64,000 bases of DNA from UBA12202 sp002691725 (GTDB lineage Bacteria > Pseudomonadota > Alphaproteobacteria > Puniceispirillales > UBA1172). Shown in pieces: positions 35,045-44,209 of the stretch. The notes beneath the pieces are model-generated. The model was not told where the DNA came from and made no database searches. It worked only from the letters and a program-made list of their open reading frames with translations. The DNA lies in the NCBI GenBank assembly GCA_965660675.1, contig CBFIAU010000011.1, forward strand, positions 1 to 64,000, given 5' to 3'. A program made the translations under genes and the position numbers. The first letter of the stretch is position 1. Every line of letters begins with the position of its first letter.

Positions 35045-37843
35045 ATGACCGCATTCCCCCCCTTGCAACTGGCTGCGATTATGCCAATGCCAGATCATGT
35101 TATCTGGGTTGGAGCCGATGGTGATATTGAGCAAATTAGCCATAAGGACGCTGGCGATAGGCTGGATCATGAACCTGTTCTGTTTTGTCATCGGCGCTGG
35201 ACGATGAGCAAGCTGAAATATAATCAAGACCGGTTATCAGGATTAGATTTGCTCGAATTATATGCCTTTGTTCACCCTGCCCGATTTGCTGTGCCAACCG
35301 CAACCGGATTAGCGACAGCTCTTGGCCTGACCAGATATGAAGATGCCGAAGATCAGACAATATTAATGCCTGTCATAGCCAACAGCCTAATAGAACAAAT
35401 CAGCGCTTGGCCCGAAGACCAGCGAGATATTGCTATTTCCATTGCGCGCTTTATGGCATCAGGAGGCTGGGGGTGGGCGCCGATGGTACTTAATGCGTGC
35501 GGCCACAATATGCCTGCCGCCGCGCCGCCACAAAGCCGCGATGCCGCGATCTGGACAAGGCTGGATGAAACCCCCGATTATGGCACACCGCCACCTGCCG
35601 GGGTGAAGCCCGTCGCGGCAAAAGACATGCAAGCGCGGCTCAAGCATATGTTGGGCGGAAGGCGCGTTCGTGATGGCCAAATGGCCTATGCAGATAGCTT
35701 ACTGCCAGCCTTTGATCCGCCTTCAAAGCAAGCCAGTGATACGGCTGATGCGGACGCAAATCATAAGGGCAATCCGCATGTCATCATGGCTGAGGCAGGA
35801 ACAGGAACTGGCAAAACCCTTGGTTATCTAGCCCCAGCTTCGGTCTGGGCAGAACATAATATGGCGCCAGTTTGGGTGTCAACATATACGCGCAGTCTGC
35901 AGCATCAGATTGAAACCGAAATGGGGCGTTTATACGCTGATCCAGCAGAAAGAGAAAACCGTATCGTCATCAGGAAGGGCCGTGAGAACTATCTTTGTCT
36001 GCTTAATCTGGAAGATGCCTTAAATGCTGCCTCAGCAACGCCTCGCAATGCTATCGGGCTGGGCTTGATGGCGCGATGGGCAGAAGCCAGTGGCGATGGC
36101 GATCTGACAGGATCAAAGTTTCCGGCCTGGCTGACAGACTTATTTGGATATGGACTGACGCTAGGGCTTTCTGATCGCCGCGGGGAATGTATCCATTCTG
36201 CCTGTTTCCATTATCAGAAATGTTATGTTGAAAAAAACCGCGCCCGCGCCAGCATCAGTGATATCGTTATCGCCAATCATGCGCTTGTGATGATCAATGG
36301 CGTGATGAATAAACTAGCCCCACAGCCAGATGGACAACGCATTAGCCGCTATGTATTTGATGAAGGTCATCATATCTTTGATGCTGCGGATAGTGCTTTT
36401 GCTGCTGCCCTTAGTGGAGCGGAGACGGCTGATATGCGGCGCTGGATTAGAGGCGCAGAACAAAGCCGTGGCAATCGCCGGCAACGCGGGATACGGCAAC
36501 GCTTAGGTGATCTGCTGGAGGCGGGAAGCCCGGCTATGGACGATCTGGAACAGGCCTTCAAAGCGGCTAGCCTATTACCGGCAACGGGCTGGCGAAAACG
36601 GCTTACAGATGGTGAACCTCACGGTATTATTGAGGAGTTTTTTTATCATGTCCGGCAGGTGATTTACGATCGCATTGATCAACCAGAAAGCCTTTATAGC
36701 CTTGAGGCACAGCTGCACCCCATTGACTCAAGATTAGCGCCATTAATTGCCCCATTGCGGCAAGCTCTGGCCGAAGTCGCCATGCCGTTAATGCGGCTTG
36801 CCGAACGGCTTAAAAGCAAACTCGCTGATGAAAGCGAGACTCTGGATACATCAGCACGGCAACGGCTGGAAGGCTCGGTGCGAGGATTAGTAAGCCGGGC
36901 GTCGGGGCCATTGGCGGCATGGATTGATCTGCTTGATGGAATTAGCAATGGCGGCGCGGATGGCTTTGTTGACTGGATGGAGGCGACGCGCCGCATGGGT
37001 GAAGATACGGATATCGGTATCCACCGGCACTGGGTTGACCCATCACAGCCTTTTCATGATCATGTCCTGGCGCCATCTAAAGGTGCTATCATCACATCAG
37101 CGACCTTGACTGACCGCACAGACCCGCATCATGATCAGCCTGATGAAGCGGCATGGAATATGGCTAAGCGTTTAACCGGCGTAAGCTATCTTGATCAGCC
37201 GCCACAACTTATCTCTGTTGCCTCGCCGTTTGATTACGCCGAACAAGCGCGGGTTTTTGTTATCAGTGATTGTGACCGCAATGATCTGCGCCAGACGATT
37301 GCCGCTATGTCGACATTGATGCTAGCCGCAAATGGTGGCGCGCTTGGGCTATTCACCGCGATTAGTCGGCTGAAAGCGGTTTATCCTGATCTCTCGCATG
37401 AGCTGAGCGAAGCGGGATTTCCACTTTATGCACAGCATATCGATGCCATGAACTTAAACACCTTGTTGCAGATTTTCAGAGCTGACCCAGCATCTTGCTT
37501 GCTCGGAACAGATGCTGTCCGAGATGGCTTGGATGTGCCGGGGGAGGCGCTTCGGCTTATTCTGTTTGATCGGGTGCCATGGCCACGGCCTGATATGCTG
37601 TTCAAAGCCCGGGCTAGTGTTTTTGGTCGGGAAGCATGGACAGATCGCCTAACCCGCATGAAGTTACGACAAGCCTTTGGTCGCCTGATCCGCCGTGAGA
37701 CCGATAAAGGCGTGTTTGTTATGCTTGATAGCCGCCTGCCAACACGGCTGACCAGCGCCTTTCCAGCTGGAACACCGGTTATCCGATGCGGCTTAGCCGA
37801 GGCCATAAAACAGACTAAATCTTTTCTGGCAGACTTATCTTAG
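35045..37843 (+). CDS. ATP-dependent helicase of the DinG/XPD family
   Basis: Superfamily 2 iron-sulfur DNA helicase. An N-terminal region of about 235 residues without recognised motifs precedes the helicase core. Walker A AGTGTGKT is at 251-258 and the DEGH box at 439-442. Four cysteines that can hold the 4Fe-4S cluster are C318, C382, C387 and C393. The second RecA domain has GAIITSATLT and the C-terminal RQAFGRLIRR motif VI. 932 residues matches the alphaproteobacterial DinG/YoaA-like group. A role in resolving R-loops or repair intermediates is inferred from the family. It ends at a shared terminator with groEL. Confidence 0.92.
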   Translation: MTAFPPLQLAAIMPMPDHVIWVGADGDIEQISHKDAGDRLDHEPVLFCHRRWTMSKLKYNQDRLSGLDLLELYAFVHPARFAVPTATGLATALGLTRYEDAEDQTILMPVIANSLIEQISAWPEDQRDIAISIARFMASGGWGWAPMVLNACGHNMPAAAPPQSRDAAIWTRLDETPDYGTPPPAGVKPVAAKDMQARLKHMLGGRRVRDGQMAYADSLLPAFDPPSKQASDTADADANHKGNPHVIMAEAGTGTGKTLGYLAPASVWAEHNMAPVWVSTYTRSLQHQIETEMGRLYADPAERENRIVIRKGRENYLCLLNLEDALNAASATPRNAIGLGLMARWAEASGDGDLTGSKFPAWLTDLFGYGLTLGLSDRRGECIHSACFHYQKCYVEKNRARASISDIVIANHALVMINGVMNKLAPQPDGQRISRYVFDEGHHIFDAADSAFAAALSGAETADMRRWIRGAEQSRGNRRQRGIRQRLGDLLEAGSPAMDDLEQAFKAASLLPATGWRKRLTDGEPHGIIEEFFYHVRQVIYDRIDQPESLYSLEAQLHPIDSRLAPLIAPLRQALAEVAMPLMRLAERLKSKLADESETLDTSARQRLEGSVRGLVSRASGPLAAWIDLLDGISNGGADGFVDWMEATRRMGEDTDIGIHRHWVDPSQPFHDHVLAPSKGAIITSATLTDRTDPHHDQPDEAAWNMAKRLTGVSYLDQPPQLISVASPFDYAEQARVFVISDCDRNDLRQTIAAMSTLMLAANGGALGLFTAISRLKAVYPDLSHELSEAGFPLYAQHIDAMNLNTLLQIFRADPASCLLGTDAVRDGLDVPGEALRLILFDRVPWPRPDMLFKARASVFGREAWTDRLTRMKLRQAFGRLIRRETDKGVFVMLDSRLPTRLTSAFPAGTPVIRCGLAEAIKQTKSFLADLS

Positions 37844-37861
37844 CAAAAGAATAAAGCGCAA

Positions 37862-37887
37862 AAAAGCCGGGGATAACCCCGGCTTTT
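37862..37887. terminator. bidirectional rho-independent terminator
   Basis: An 11-bp stem AAAAGCCGGGG / CCCCGGCTTTT with a four-base ATAA loop. The A-run on one side and T-run on the other let it act for the helicase gene (+) and for groEL (-), whose stops are 19 and 27 bases away. Confidence 0.92.
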
Positions 37888-37913
37888 CGTATACATATAT
37901 AAGGTGTGGGTTA

Positions 37914-39563
37914 TTAGAAGCCCATGCCACCCATACCGCCCATGCCGCCCATATCAGGAGCAGGAGCCGCAGGAGCTTTAGGTTCAGGCAATTCGCTGAC
38001 CATGGCTTCTGTCGTGATCAGCAGACCAGCTACCGACGCGGCGTTCTGAACAGCTGAACGAACGACTTTAGTTGGGTCAATGACACCTGCCTTGATCAGG
38101 TCTTCAAACTTCCCTGACTGGGCGTTGTAGCCATTTGTTGCCGACTTGTCTTCGACTAGCTTGCCAACAATTACAGCACCATCACCACCAGCATTATCGG
38201 CAATCTGGCGAGCAGGTGACTGAATAGCCCGGCGGACGATATTAATGCCAACATTCTGGTCATCATTTTCGCCTTCCAGCTTTTCAAGAACACGCATTGA
38301 TTTAACCAATGCAGCACCACCACCAGGGACAATGCCTTCTTCAACAGCCGCGCGTGTCGCATGCATCGCATCATCAACACGATCCTTACGCTCTTTCACT
38401 TCGACTTCTGTTGCACCACCAACTTTGATCACGGCAACACCGCCAGCCAGTTTAGCCAGCCGTTCTTGCAGTTTTTCACGATCATAGTCAGATGTTGTTT
38501 CATCGGCCTGCGCTCTGATCTGGTTACAACGTGCTTCGATTTCCTTGCGCTTGCCAGCACCATCAACAATTGTTGTTGTCTCTTTGGTAATCTCAACCCG
38601 CTTAGCTGTGCCAAGCATATCAAGCGTTACCGCATCAAGCGTGATACCAACGTCTTCGGAAATGACAGTACCGTTGGTCAGGATAGCAATATCCTCAAGC
38701 ATGGCCTTACGGCGATCACCAAAACCAGGCGCCTTAACAGCCGCAACTTTGAGACCAGCACGCAGACGGTTCACAACCAAAGTTGCCAATGCTTCGCCTT
38801 CGATATCTTCGGCAATGATCAGAAGCGGCTTGCCTGACTGCACAACCTTTTCAAGAATAGGCAGCATGTCTTGCAAGTTAGTCAGCTTCTTTTCATGGAT
38901 AAGGATATATGGGGTTTCCATTTCGGCACGCATCTTTTCACCGTCAGTGATGAAATATGGTGATAGATAGCCACGATCAAACTGCATGCCTTCAACAACA
39001 TCCAGTTCAGTTTCCAAGCTCTTTGCTTCTTCAACAGTGATGACGCCTTCGTTGCCTACACGTTCCATTGCTTTAGCAATCATTTCACCAATTTCGCTTT
39101 CGCCATTGGCAGAGATTGTACCAACCTGAGCAACTTCGTCAGATTTGGAGATTTTCTTGGATTGCTTCTGGAGGTTTTGAACAATCTTTTCAACCGCAAG
39201 ATCAATCCCGCGCTTGAGGTCCATCGGGTTCATGCCAGCAGCAACCGCCTTAGCGCCTTCTTGAGCGATAGACTGTGCGAGAACAGTTGCTGTTGTGGTG
39301 CCGTCACCAGCCATATCATTGGCTTTTGATGCGACTTCGCGCACCATTTGAGCACCCATATTTTCAAACTTATCCTTAAGCTCAATATCCTTAGCAACGG
39401 TAACACCGTCCTTCGTGATGCGAGGGGCACCAAACGATTTATCAAGAACAACGTTACGGCCTTTAGGACCTAGCGTGACCTTGACAGCGTTAGCAAGAAT
39501 ATCAACGCCTTTCATCATTTTCTGGCGCGCATCTGAGCCAAATTTTACATCTTTAGCAGCCAT
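37914..39563 (-). CDS. groEL: 60 kDa chaperonin GroEL
   Basis: Tetradecameric chaperonin that folds proteins in its cavity with the GroES lid. MAAKDVKFG at the start, the DGTTTATVLAQ ATP-site segment, GDRRKAMLEDIA and the terminal GGMGGMGGMGF repeat are all classic. 549 residues. It follows groES on the same strand, and expression is governed by the promoter and CIRCE element at 40014-40083. A shared terminator ends the operon. Confidence 0.99.
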   Translation of the reverse strand: MAAKDVKFGSDARQKMMKGVDILANAVKVTLGPKGRNVVLDKSFGAPRITKDGVTVAKDIELKDKFENMGAQMVREVASKANDMAGDGTTTATVLAQSIAQEGAKAVAAGMNPMDLKRGIDLAVEKIVQNLQKQSKKISKSDEVAQVGTISANGESEIGEMIAKAMERVGNEGVITVEEAKSLETELDVVEGMQFDRGYLSPYFITDGEKMRAEMETPYILIHEKKLTNLQDMLPILEKVVQSGKPLLIIAEDIEGEALATLVVNRLRAGLKVAAVKAPGFGDRRKAMLEDIAILTNGTVISEDVGITLDAVTLDMLGTAKRVEITKETTTIVDGAGKRKEIEARCNQIRAQADETTSDYDREKLQERLAKLAGGVAVIKVGGATEVEVKERKDRVDDAMHATRAAVEEGIVPGGGAALVKSMRVLEKLEGENDDQNVGINIVRRAIQSPARQIADNAGGDGAVIVGKLVEDKSATNGYNAQSGKFEDLIKAGVIDPTKVVRSAVQNAASVAGLLITTEAMVSELPEPKAPAAPAPDMGGMGGMGGMGF

Positions 39564-39640
39564 GGTTAAAACCTTTCATGTCTTTCTGCATTATAACTTC
39601 CGTGTTAAGTGGGGTCGTCAGGGGTATTCCTTTGGTAATA

Positions 39641-39666
39641 TCTCTATGAGATGTCTCTATGAGATG
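39641..39666. repeat. perfect 13-bp duplication between groES and groEL
   Basis: TCTCTATGAGATG is present twice, head to tail (39641-39653, 39654-39666), in the 116-base groES-groEL intergenic region. Each unit contains a small palindrome, CTCTATGAGA-like, so the transcript may fold. Confidence 0.8.
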
Positions 39667-39679
39667 TTTTAAAGGAAAT

Positions 39680-39967
39680 TTATGCCATGACGCCAAGAAT
39701 GTCTGATTCACGCATGATCAAATATTCAGTACCGTCGATTTTTACTTCGGTGCCAGAATATTTGCCAAACAGAACAGAATCACCTGTTTTAACATCTAAT
39801 TCTACCAGTTTGCCGGTTTCATCACGGCTACCTGCACCAACAGCTTTGACAACACCCTGCATAGGCTTTTCTTTAGCGGTATCAGGAATGATAATGCCGC
39901 TAGCCGTTTTGGTTTCCTGTTCTACGCGCTCAACTAGAACGCGATCATGAAGTGGCCTGAATTTCAT
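39680..39967 (-). CDS. groES: 10 kDa chaperonin GroES
   Basis: Heptameric co-chaperonin that caps GroEL. MKFRPLHDRVLVERV, the mobile loop around ETKTASGIIIPDTAKEKP and the C-terminal EYLIMRESDILGV are typical. 95 residues. GAGGAGAG lies just before the ATG. It is the first gene of the groESL operon. Confidence 0.99.
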   Translation of the reverse strand: MKFRPLHDRVLVERVEQETKTASGIIIPDTAKEKPMQGVVKAVGAGSRDETGKLVELDVKTGDSVLFGKYSGTEVKIDGTEYLIMRESDILGVMA

Positions 39968-40013
39968 GCCAGTCTCTCCTCATCATTTATATCAAATAAG
40001 CGTTTTGCTTAAA

Positions 40014-40040
40014 CTAGCACTCTCATCATGACAGTGCTAA
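40014..40040 (-). promoter_or_regulatory. CIRCE element (HrcA operator)
   Basis: Read on the minus strand: TTAGCACTG, nine bases, GAGTGCTAG. This matches the CIRCE consensus TTAGCACTC-N9-GAGTGCTAA at 16 of 18 arm positions. It lies between the groESL promoter and the groES start, as expected for repression by HrcA. Confidence 0.93.
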
Positions 40041-40054
40041 CCTACGTTGTGAGA

Positions 40055-40083
40055 CATATGGGCATAGATGCTATCGCTGTCAA
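40055..40083 (-). promoter_or_regulatory. groESL promoter
   Basis: On the minus strand TTGACA (40078-40083), a 17-base spacer and CATATG (40055-40060). The predicted transcription start is just upstream of the CIRCE element. The sequence is a vegetative sigma-70 type rather than a sigma-32 type promoter. Confidence 0.75.
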
Positions 40084-40198
40084 GATAATTCAAATATTTT
40101 ATCAATAATTTCATATGCGCGTTGATCTGCCACGCCCTTGGCTATTGTCTTCTGCTTGGCAAGCCGCTAACGGTTTCTTAATTAAACGTGAGGTTACC

Positions 40199-40228
40199 AT
40201 GTCTGAAAGTTTGTTATTTTATGGATAG
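40199..40228 (+). other. nine-codon upstream reading frame or displaced ctaA start
   Basis: ATG at 40199 has GTGAGG five bases upstream, the best ribosome binding site in the region. It opens a frame of only nine codons that stops at TAG 40226-40228, just past the in-frame ctaA ATG at 40221. The ctaA ATG itself has no binding site. Either this is a short leader that couples translation into ctaA, or a one-base difference in the run of T residues before 40221 separates a true start from the gene. Confidence 0.45.
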
Positions 40229-41255
40229 ATCAGCTAACCCATCCGTCATCATCTGGCTAGCAGGTGTTGCTATTATGGTGTTTGTGATGATTGCTATTGG
40301 CGGCATCACAAGGCTGACCGATAGCGGGCTATCTATGGTGGAATGGCGGCCATTGATTGGGACTTTGCCGCCATTAACTGAGGCAGAATGGCTAAGGGTT
40401 TTCACGCTTTATCAGCAATCACCCGAATATCAGAAAATCAATGCCGGGATGGATTTATCAGCGTTTAAGTGGATATTTTTTTGGGAATATCTACATCGCT
40501 TATTTGGCCGCATGATCGGATTAGTGTTCATCCTACCCTTAATCTGGTTTGCCCTCAGTCGGCAATTGCCCGATGGATATGGCAGGCGGTTTTTGATCTT
40601 GCTTGGTCTGGGCGCAACCCAAGGCGTTGTCGGCTGGTGGATGGTAAAATCTGGATTAGTCGATGATCCTTATGTATCCGCCTACCGTCTGGCCACCCAT
40701 CTTGGAATTGCGTTAACAATATTAGGGGTTCTGGTATGGACAATTGCTGATTTGATGCATGGCCGTGCCGCGCTGCCCCGTGGGCATATAGCAGGTGTCA
40801 TTGGTATCTTGGCCCTGACGATTGTTGCTGGGGCTTTTGTTGCCGGAATGAATGCTGGCTTGATCTATAATGAATATCCACTCATGGGCGGAAAATTGGT
40901 GCCAATTGAATATGGGTTTTATGGTTTTATGGACCCGTTCGAGAACCCAGCTTCTGCGCAGTTTCATCACCGCTGGATTGCCGTGCTAGCGGTGCTTGGC
41001 GTCTTCAGTCTCTACATGAGAGCGCGGAAAACCAGCCGCAACGGGGCTAACCTCAGGCTATCCTCAAACATGATGATGCTTGCCGTGGGGGCGCAATTTG
41101 TGCTTGGCATCGCAACCTTGCTTTACCAGGTTCCTGTCAGCTTAGGCACTCTCCACCAAGCTGGAGCAGCGTTTCTTCTGATCACTGTGATATGGGTCTC
41201 ACATGGTCTGATGGGGCAAATGCATCATAAGACCATAATAAGTATGCGCGTTTAG
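40221..41255 (+). CDS. ctaA: heme A synthase (COX15/CtaA family)
   Basis: Inner-membrane enzyme that converts heme O to heme A for cytochrome c oxidase. About eight membrane helices are visible, with the family histidines in WEYLHRLFGR, FHHRWIAV and LGTLHQAGA, and GGITRLTDSGLSMVEWRP at the first helix, which is diagnostic of the proteobacterial/mitochondrial COX15 type. Start taken at the ATG before DRSANPS; a GTG 33 bases upstream is also in frame. See the upstream frame at 40199 for a possible frameshift. The stop lies in a duplicated 19-bp unit. Confidence 0.93.
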   Translation: MDRSANPSVIIWLAGVAIMVFVMIAIGGITRLTDSGLSMVEWRPLIGTLPPLTEAEWLRVFTLYQQSPEYQKINAGMDLSAFKWIFFWEYLHRLFGRMIGLVFILPLIWFALSRQLPDGYGRRFLILLGLGATQGVVGWWMVKSGLVDDPYVSAYRLATHLGIALTILGVLVWTIADLMHGRAALPRGHIAGVIGILALTIVAGAFVAGMNAGLIYNEYPLMGGKLVPIEYGFYGFMDPFENPASAQFHHRWIAVLAVLGVFSLYMRARKTSRNGANLRLSSNMMMLAVGAQFVLGIATLLYQVPVSLGTLHQAGAAFLLITVIWVSHGLMGQMHHKTIISMRV

Positions 41256-41274
41256 AATAAGTATGCGCGTCTAG
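41237..41274. repeat. 19-bp tandem duplication holding the stop codons of ctaA and aspS
   Basis: Two copies (41237-41255, 41256-41274) differ by one base: AATAAGTATGCGCGTYTAG. The ctaA stop TAG is the end of copy one on the plus strand; the aspS stop, read as CTA (41271-41273) on the minus strand, is in the end of copy two. Confidence 0.9.
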
Positions 41275-43040
41275 CCAGCTGGCTTGATCGGTAATTGCTT
41301 TCTGATATGTAGTTCGGTCAGCTGTTTATCATCAACCTCAGACGGCGCACCCATCATTAAGTCTTCGGCTTTACCGTTCATCGGGAACAAAATAATCTCA
41401 CGAATATTTGGCTCATTCGCTATCAGCATGACAATGCGATCAATCCCGGGAGCAATGCCGCCATGCGGAGGCGCGCCATAACGAAACGCATTGATCATGC
41501 CAGGGAATTTATTGTCAACAACCTCAGGCCCGTAGCCAGCAATCTCAAAAGCCCGATACATCACCTCAGGCAGATGATTTCGAATAGCGCCAGAAGATAA
41601 CTCAATGCCATTACAGACAAGGTCATATTGCCATGCCTTAATGTCAAGCGGGGCCATCGTGTTTAATGCCTCAAGCCCACCTTGCGGCATGGAAAATGGA
41701 TTATGTGAAAAGGCAATCTCGCCAGTGACACTATCTTTTTCAAACATTGGAAAGTCGACAATCCAGCAAAAATGATAGCCATCAGCAATCATTTGTTTTT
41801 CTTGGCCAATGCGAACGCGCGCTTTACCAGCCAGAGCAGCGGCATCATCGGCGGCGGCGCAAGCAAAGAATAACGCATCACCATCCTTTAGTCCCATTTC
41901 ATCACGCAAGGCAAAAGCGGCGTCATCACCAAGTGCTTTCGCCACCGGGCCACGAGCTTCGCCATCACCAAAAATAATGTACCCCATGCCGGGTGCGCCT
42001 TCGCCTTGCGCCCAGCTATTCATCTTGTCAGCAAAGGCGCGGCTACCGCACCCAGGCCCCGGTATGGCACGGACAACAGAGCCATTAGCGACAGCCTTAG
42101 CAAAAATGCTAAATCCTGATGAGCGGAAATGTTCCGTCACATCAGCAATCTCAAGAGGGATCCGTAAATCAGGTTTATCAGTGCCATATTTGAGCATGGA
42201 TGAGGCAAAGCTGATGCGCGTGAATGGCGCGGTAATATCTTTATCCGTAAACTCATTAAAAACGCCAGCAATAACCGGTTCGACCGCAGCAAATACATCA
42301 TCCTGTTCAACAAAGCTCATCTCAAGGTCAAGCTGATAGAACTCACCAGGGCTTCTATCGGCGCGGCTATCTTCGTCACGGAAACACGGAGCGATTTGAA
42401 AATATCTGTCAAAGCCTGAAACCATGATCAGCTGTTTGAATTGCTGAGGGGCTTGCGGCAGCGCATAAAACTTGCCGGGGTGAAGCCGTGATGCAACCAG
42501 AAAGTCACGCGCACCCTCAGGTGATGATGCTGTTAGGATAGGCGTCTGAAACTCCGTAAATCCCTGATCAACCATGCGCTGACGAATAGATTGAATAATC
42601 TGCGCCCGTAGAATCATATTTTGATGTGGCCGCGCCCGGCGCAAATCCAGATACCGATAGCGCAGGCGCGTTTCTTCACCAGCATCTTCGTCTGAGTTTA
42701 CTTGAAGCGGCAGAACATCAGCATGGGATAAGACTTCAAATTGCTCAATCCGAACCTCTATCTGACCTGTTGGCAGGTTAGGATTGATGGTGTCAGCTTC
42801 GCGCTGAACGACCTTGCCTTTGATGCGAACAACCGATTCGACACGAGTGTCCTCGACTTGTGCAAAACTCGTATCAGAGCTATCCGCCACACATTGCGTA
42901 ATGCCATAATGATCGCGCAGATCAACAAATAATAACTGGCCGTGATCACGCTTGCGGTTGATCCATCCAGACAGCATGACCGTTGATCCAACATCAGCAG
43001 TGGTTAAGGCTTCACACGTATGGGTGCGGTAGGCGTTCAT
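41271..43040 (-). CDS. aspS: aspartate--tRNA ligase
   Basis: Class IIb synthetase. N-terminal OB-fold anticodon domain (about 1-110), the catalytic core with motif 2 FRDEDSRADRSPGEFYQLD, a bacterial GAD insertion (about 290-420), and motif 3 APGIDRIVML near 535. 589 residues fits the bacterial type. No asparagine synthetase or GatCAB genes are in the window, so whether it also charges tRNA-Asn cannot be decided. GGAG lies before the ATG. Confidence 0.96.
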   Translation of the reverse strand: MNAYRTHTCEALTTADVGSTVMLSGWINRKRDHGQLLFVDLRDHYGITQCVADSSDTSFAQVEDTRVESVVRIKGKVVQREADTINPNLPTGQIEVRIEQFEVLSHADVLPLQVNSDEDAGEETRLRYRYLDLRRARPHQNMILRAQIIQSIRQRMVDQGFTEFQTPILTASSPEGARDFLVASRLHPGKFYALPQAPQQFKQLIMVSGFDRYFQIAPCFRDEDSRADRSPGEFYQLDLEMSFVEQDDVFAAVEPVIAGVFNEFTDKDITAPFTRISFASSMLKYGTDKPDLRIPLEIADVTEHFRSSGFSIFAKAVANGSVVRAIPGPGCGSRAFADKMNSWAQGEGAPGMGYIIFGDGEARGPVAKALGDDAAFALRDEMGLKDGDALFFACAAADDAAALAGKARVRIGQEKQMIADGYHFCWIVDFPMFEKDSVTGEIAFSHNPFSMPQGGLEALNTMAPLDIKAWQYDLVCNGIELSSGAIRNHLPEVMYRAFEIAGYGPEVVDNKFPGMINAFRYGAPPHGGIAPGIDRIVMLIANEPNIREIILFPMNGKAEDLMMGAPSEVDDKQLTELHIRKQLPIKPAG

Positions 43041-43100
43041 CTCAAATCTCCGCTAGCGGCTGTTAGGCGTTACGCCCTTATCTATCGTGAGGAAGGCAAG

Positions 43101-43122
43101 TCATGCAAGTGATTTTGCATGA
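43101..43122. repeat. perfect 8-bp inverted repeat upstream of aspS
   Basis: TCATGCAA and TTGCATGA flank six bases between aspS and the homocysteine methyltransferase gene. There is no T-run, so it is more likely an operator or a weak terminator than a rho-independent terminator. Confidence 0.4.
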
Positions 43123-43171
43123 AAACATGGATTTGCCGCTTCACAGTGCCAATATGCCGGGGAAGATGCCT

Positions 43172-44188
43172 TTATTTGCGGCGGCGGCGGCGAGGGGCTT
43201 TATCGGCTGATGGTTGCTCAGGAACATGCTTCCAAGGCTTGCCTAGAACGGCTTCCAGTCTGGCTTCATCAACCGGGATTGTACCGGCATCCACATCTCT
43301 CGGTTGATCAAGCGCCTGCCGCATGGCGTGAATATGTTCAGGGCTGGTGCCGCAACATCCACCAATAATCTGAACCCCCGCATCACGGGCGAGAACCGCA
43401 TATTTAGCCATTAATTCCGGCGTCCCGTGATAATGTATTTTGCCTTCAATATATTCGGGAATACCGCAATTGCCTTTGGCAATTCGCATGACGCTATCGG
43501 CAGGCTGCATAGCCATCACCGAATGCATTAATTCAGCTGGGCCAATGCCGCAATTCGCGCCAACCGCAACAACGCCTTTCTTACTGATCTGCTCAGCAAA
43601 TTTAGCTGGATCAACACCCATCATCGACTTTCCTGCCGTGTCAAAAGTCATGGTTGCGGCCACCGGCAAGCCTGTTTTATGCGCCGCATCTAAGGCGGCA
43701 TAAACCTCATCAAAAGATGATATTGTTTCAATCCAGAGCATATCAACACCGCCTTCGGCCAGCGCCTCAGCCTGTTCGGTAAACGCCGCGACCGCATCAT
43801 CATGAGTCAACATGCCAAGCGGCGTAAACAGCTCACCCGTTGGCCCCATGGAACCTGCTACAACAATCTCACGGCCTGTCGCCGCATGATGCTGAGCCGC
43901 CGTCTGCCGCGCCAGTTTTGCAGCAGCGATATTCAATGCCCTGACCTGATCCTCAGCGTGATGCAATTTGAGCCGATAGCTGGTGCCGCCAAATGTATTT
44001 GTCAGAATGACATCCGATCCGGCCGATATAAATCGGTCATGCAAGCCGGCAACAAGCTCCGGCTTTTCAAGTGACCATAATTCAGGGGGATATCCCGTTT
44101 CGAGACCGAGCTGAAAATAATTTGTACCGGTGGCGCCATCAGCCAAGACAAAGCCTTGCTTTTGCAAAATGCGCTCTAGAATAAACAT
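43172..44188 (-). CDS. homocysteine S-methyltransferase, probably betaine-dependent
   Basis: Zinc methyltransferase of the MetH N-terminal/BHMT family that methylates homocysteine to methionine. Zinc cysteines are C213 (GANCG), C278 and C279 (GGCCGTSPEHI). The DGATGTNYF opening and length of 338 match the betaine-homocysteine methyltransferase group of marine alphaproteobacteria; selenocysteine- or S-methylmethionine-dependent use is possible. The C-terminus is a run of arginines after about residue 332, an odd basic tail. It follows the DUF1289 gene by 21 bases. Confidence 0.88.
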   Translation of the reverse strand: MFILERILQKQGFVLADGATGTNYFQLGLETGYPPELWSLEKPELVAGLHDRFISAGSDVILTNTFGGTSYRLKLHHAEDQVRALNIAAAKLARQTAAQHHAATGREIVVAGSMGPTGELFTPLGMLTHDDAVAAFTEQAEALAEGGVDMLWIETISSFDEVYAALDAAHKTGLPVAATMTFDTAGKSMMGVDPAKFAEQISKKGVVAVGANCGIGPAELMHSVMAMQPADSVMRIAKGNCGIPEYIEGKIHYHGTPELMAKYAVLARDAGVQIIGGCCGTSPEHIHAMRQALDQPRDVDAGTIPVDEARLEAVLGKPWKHVPEQPSADKAPRRRRRK

Positions 44189-44209
44189 GCCTATTCCCCT
44201 TATTTAGAT

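Noticed and set aside
38361..38837. 158-codon frame antisense to groEL
   Set aside because: Produced by the codon composition of groEL on the other strand; no independent evidence.
43103..43210. Plus-strand 35-codon frame with GAGG upstream, overlapping the 3' end of the homocysteine methyltransferase gene
   Set aside because: It runs antisense through the arginine codons of the known gene, giving an alanine run; the binding-site spacing is long. No support.
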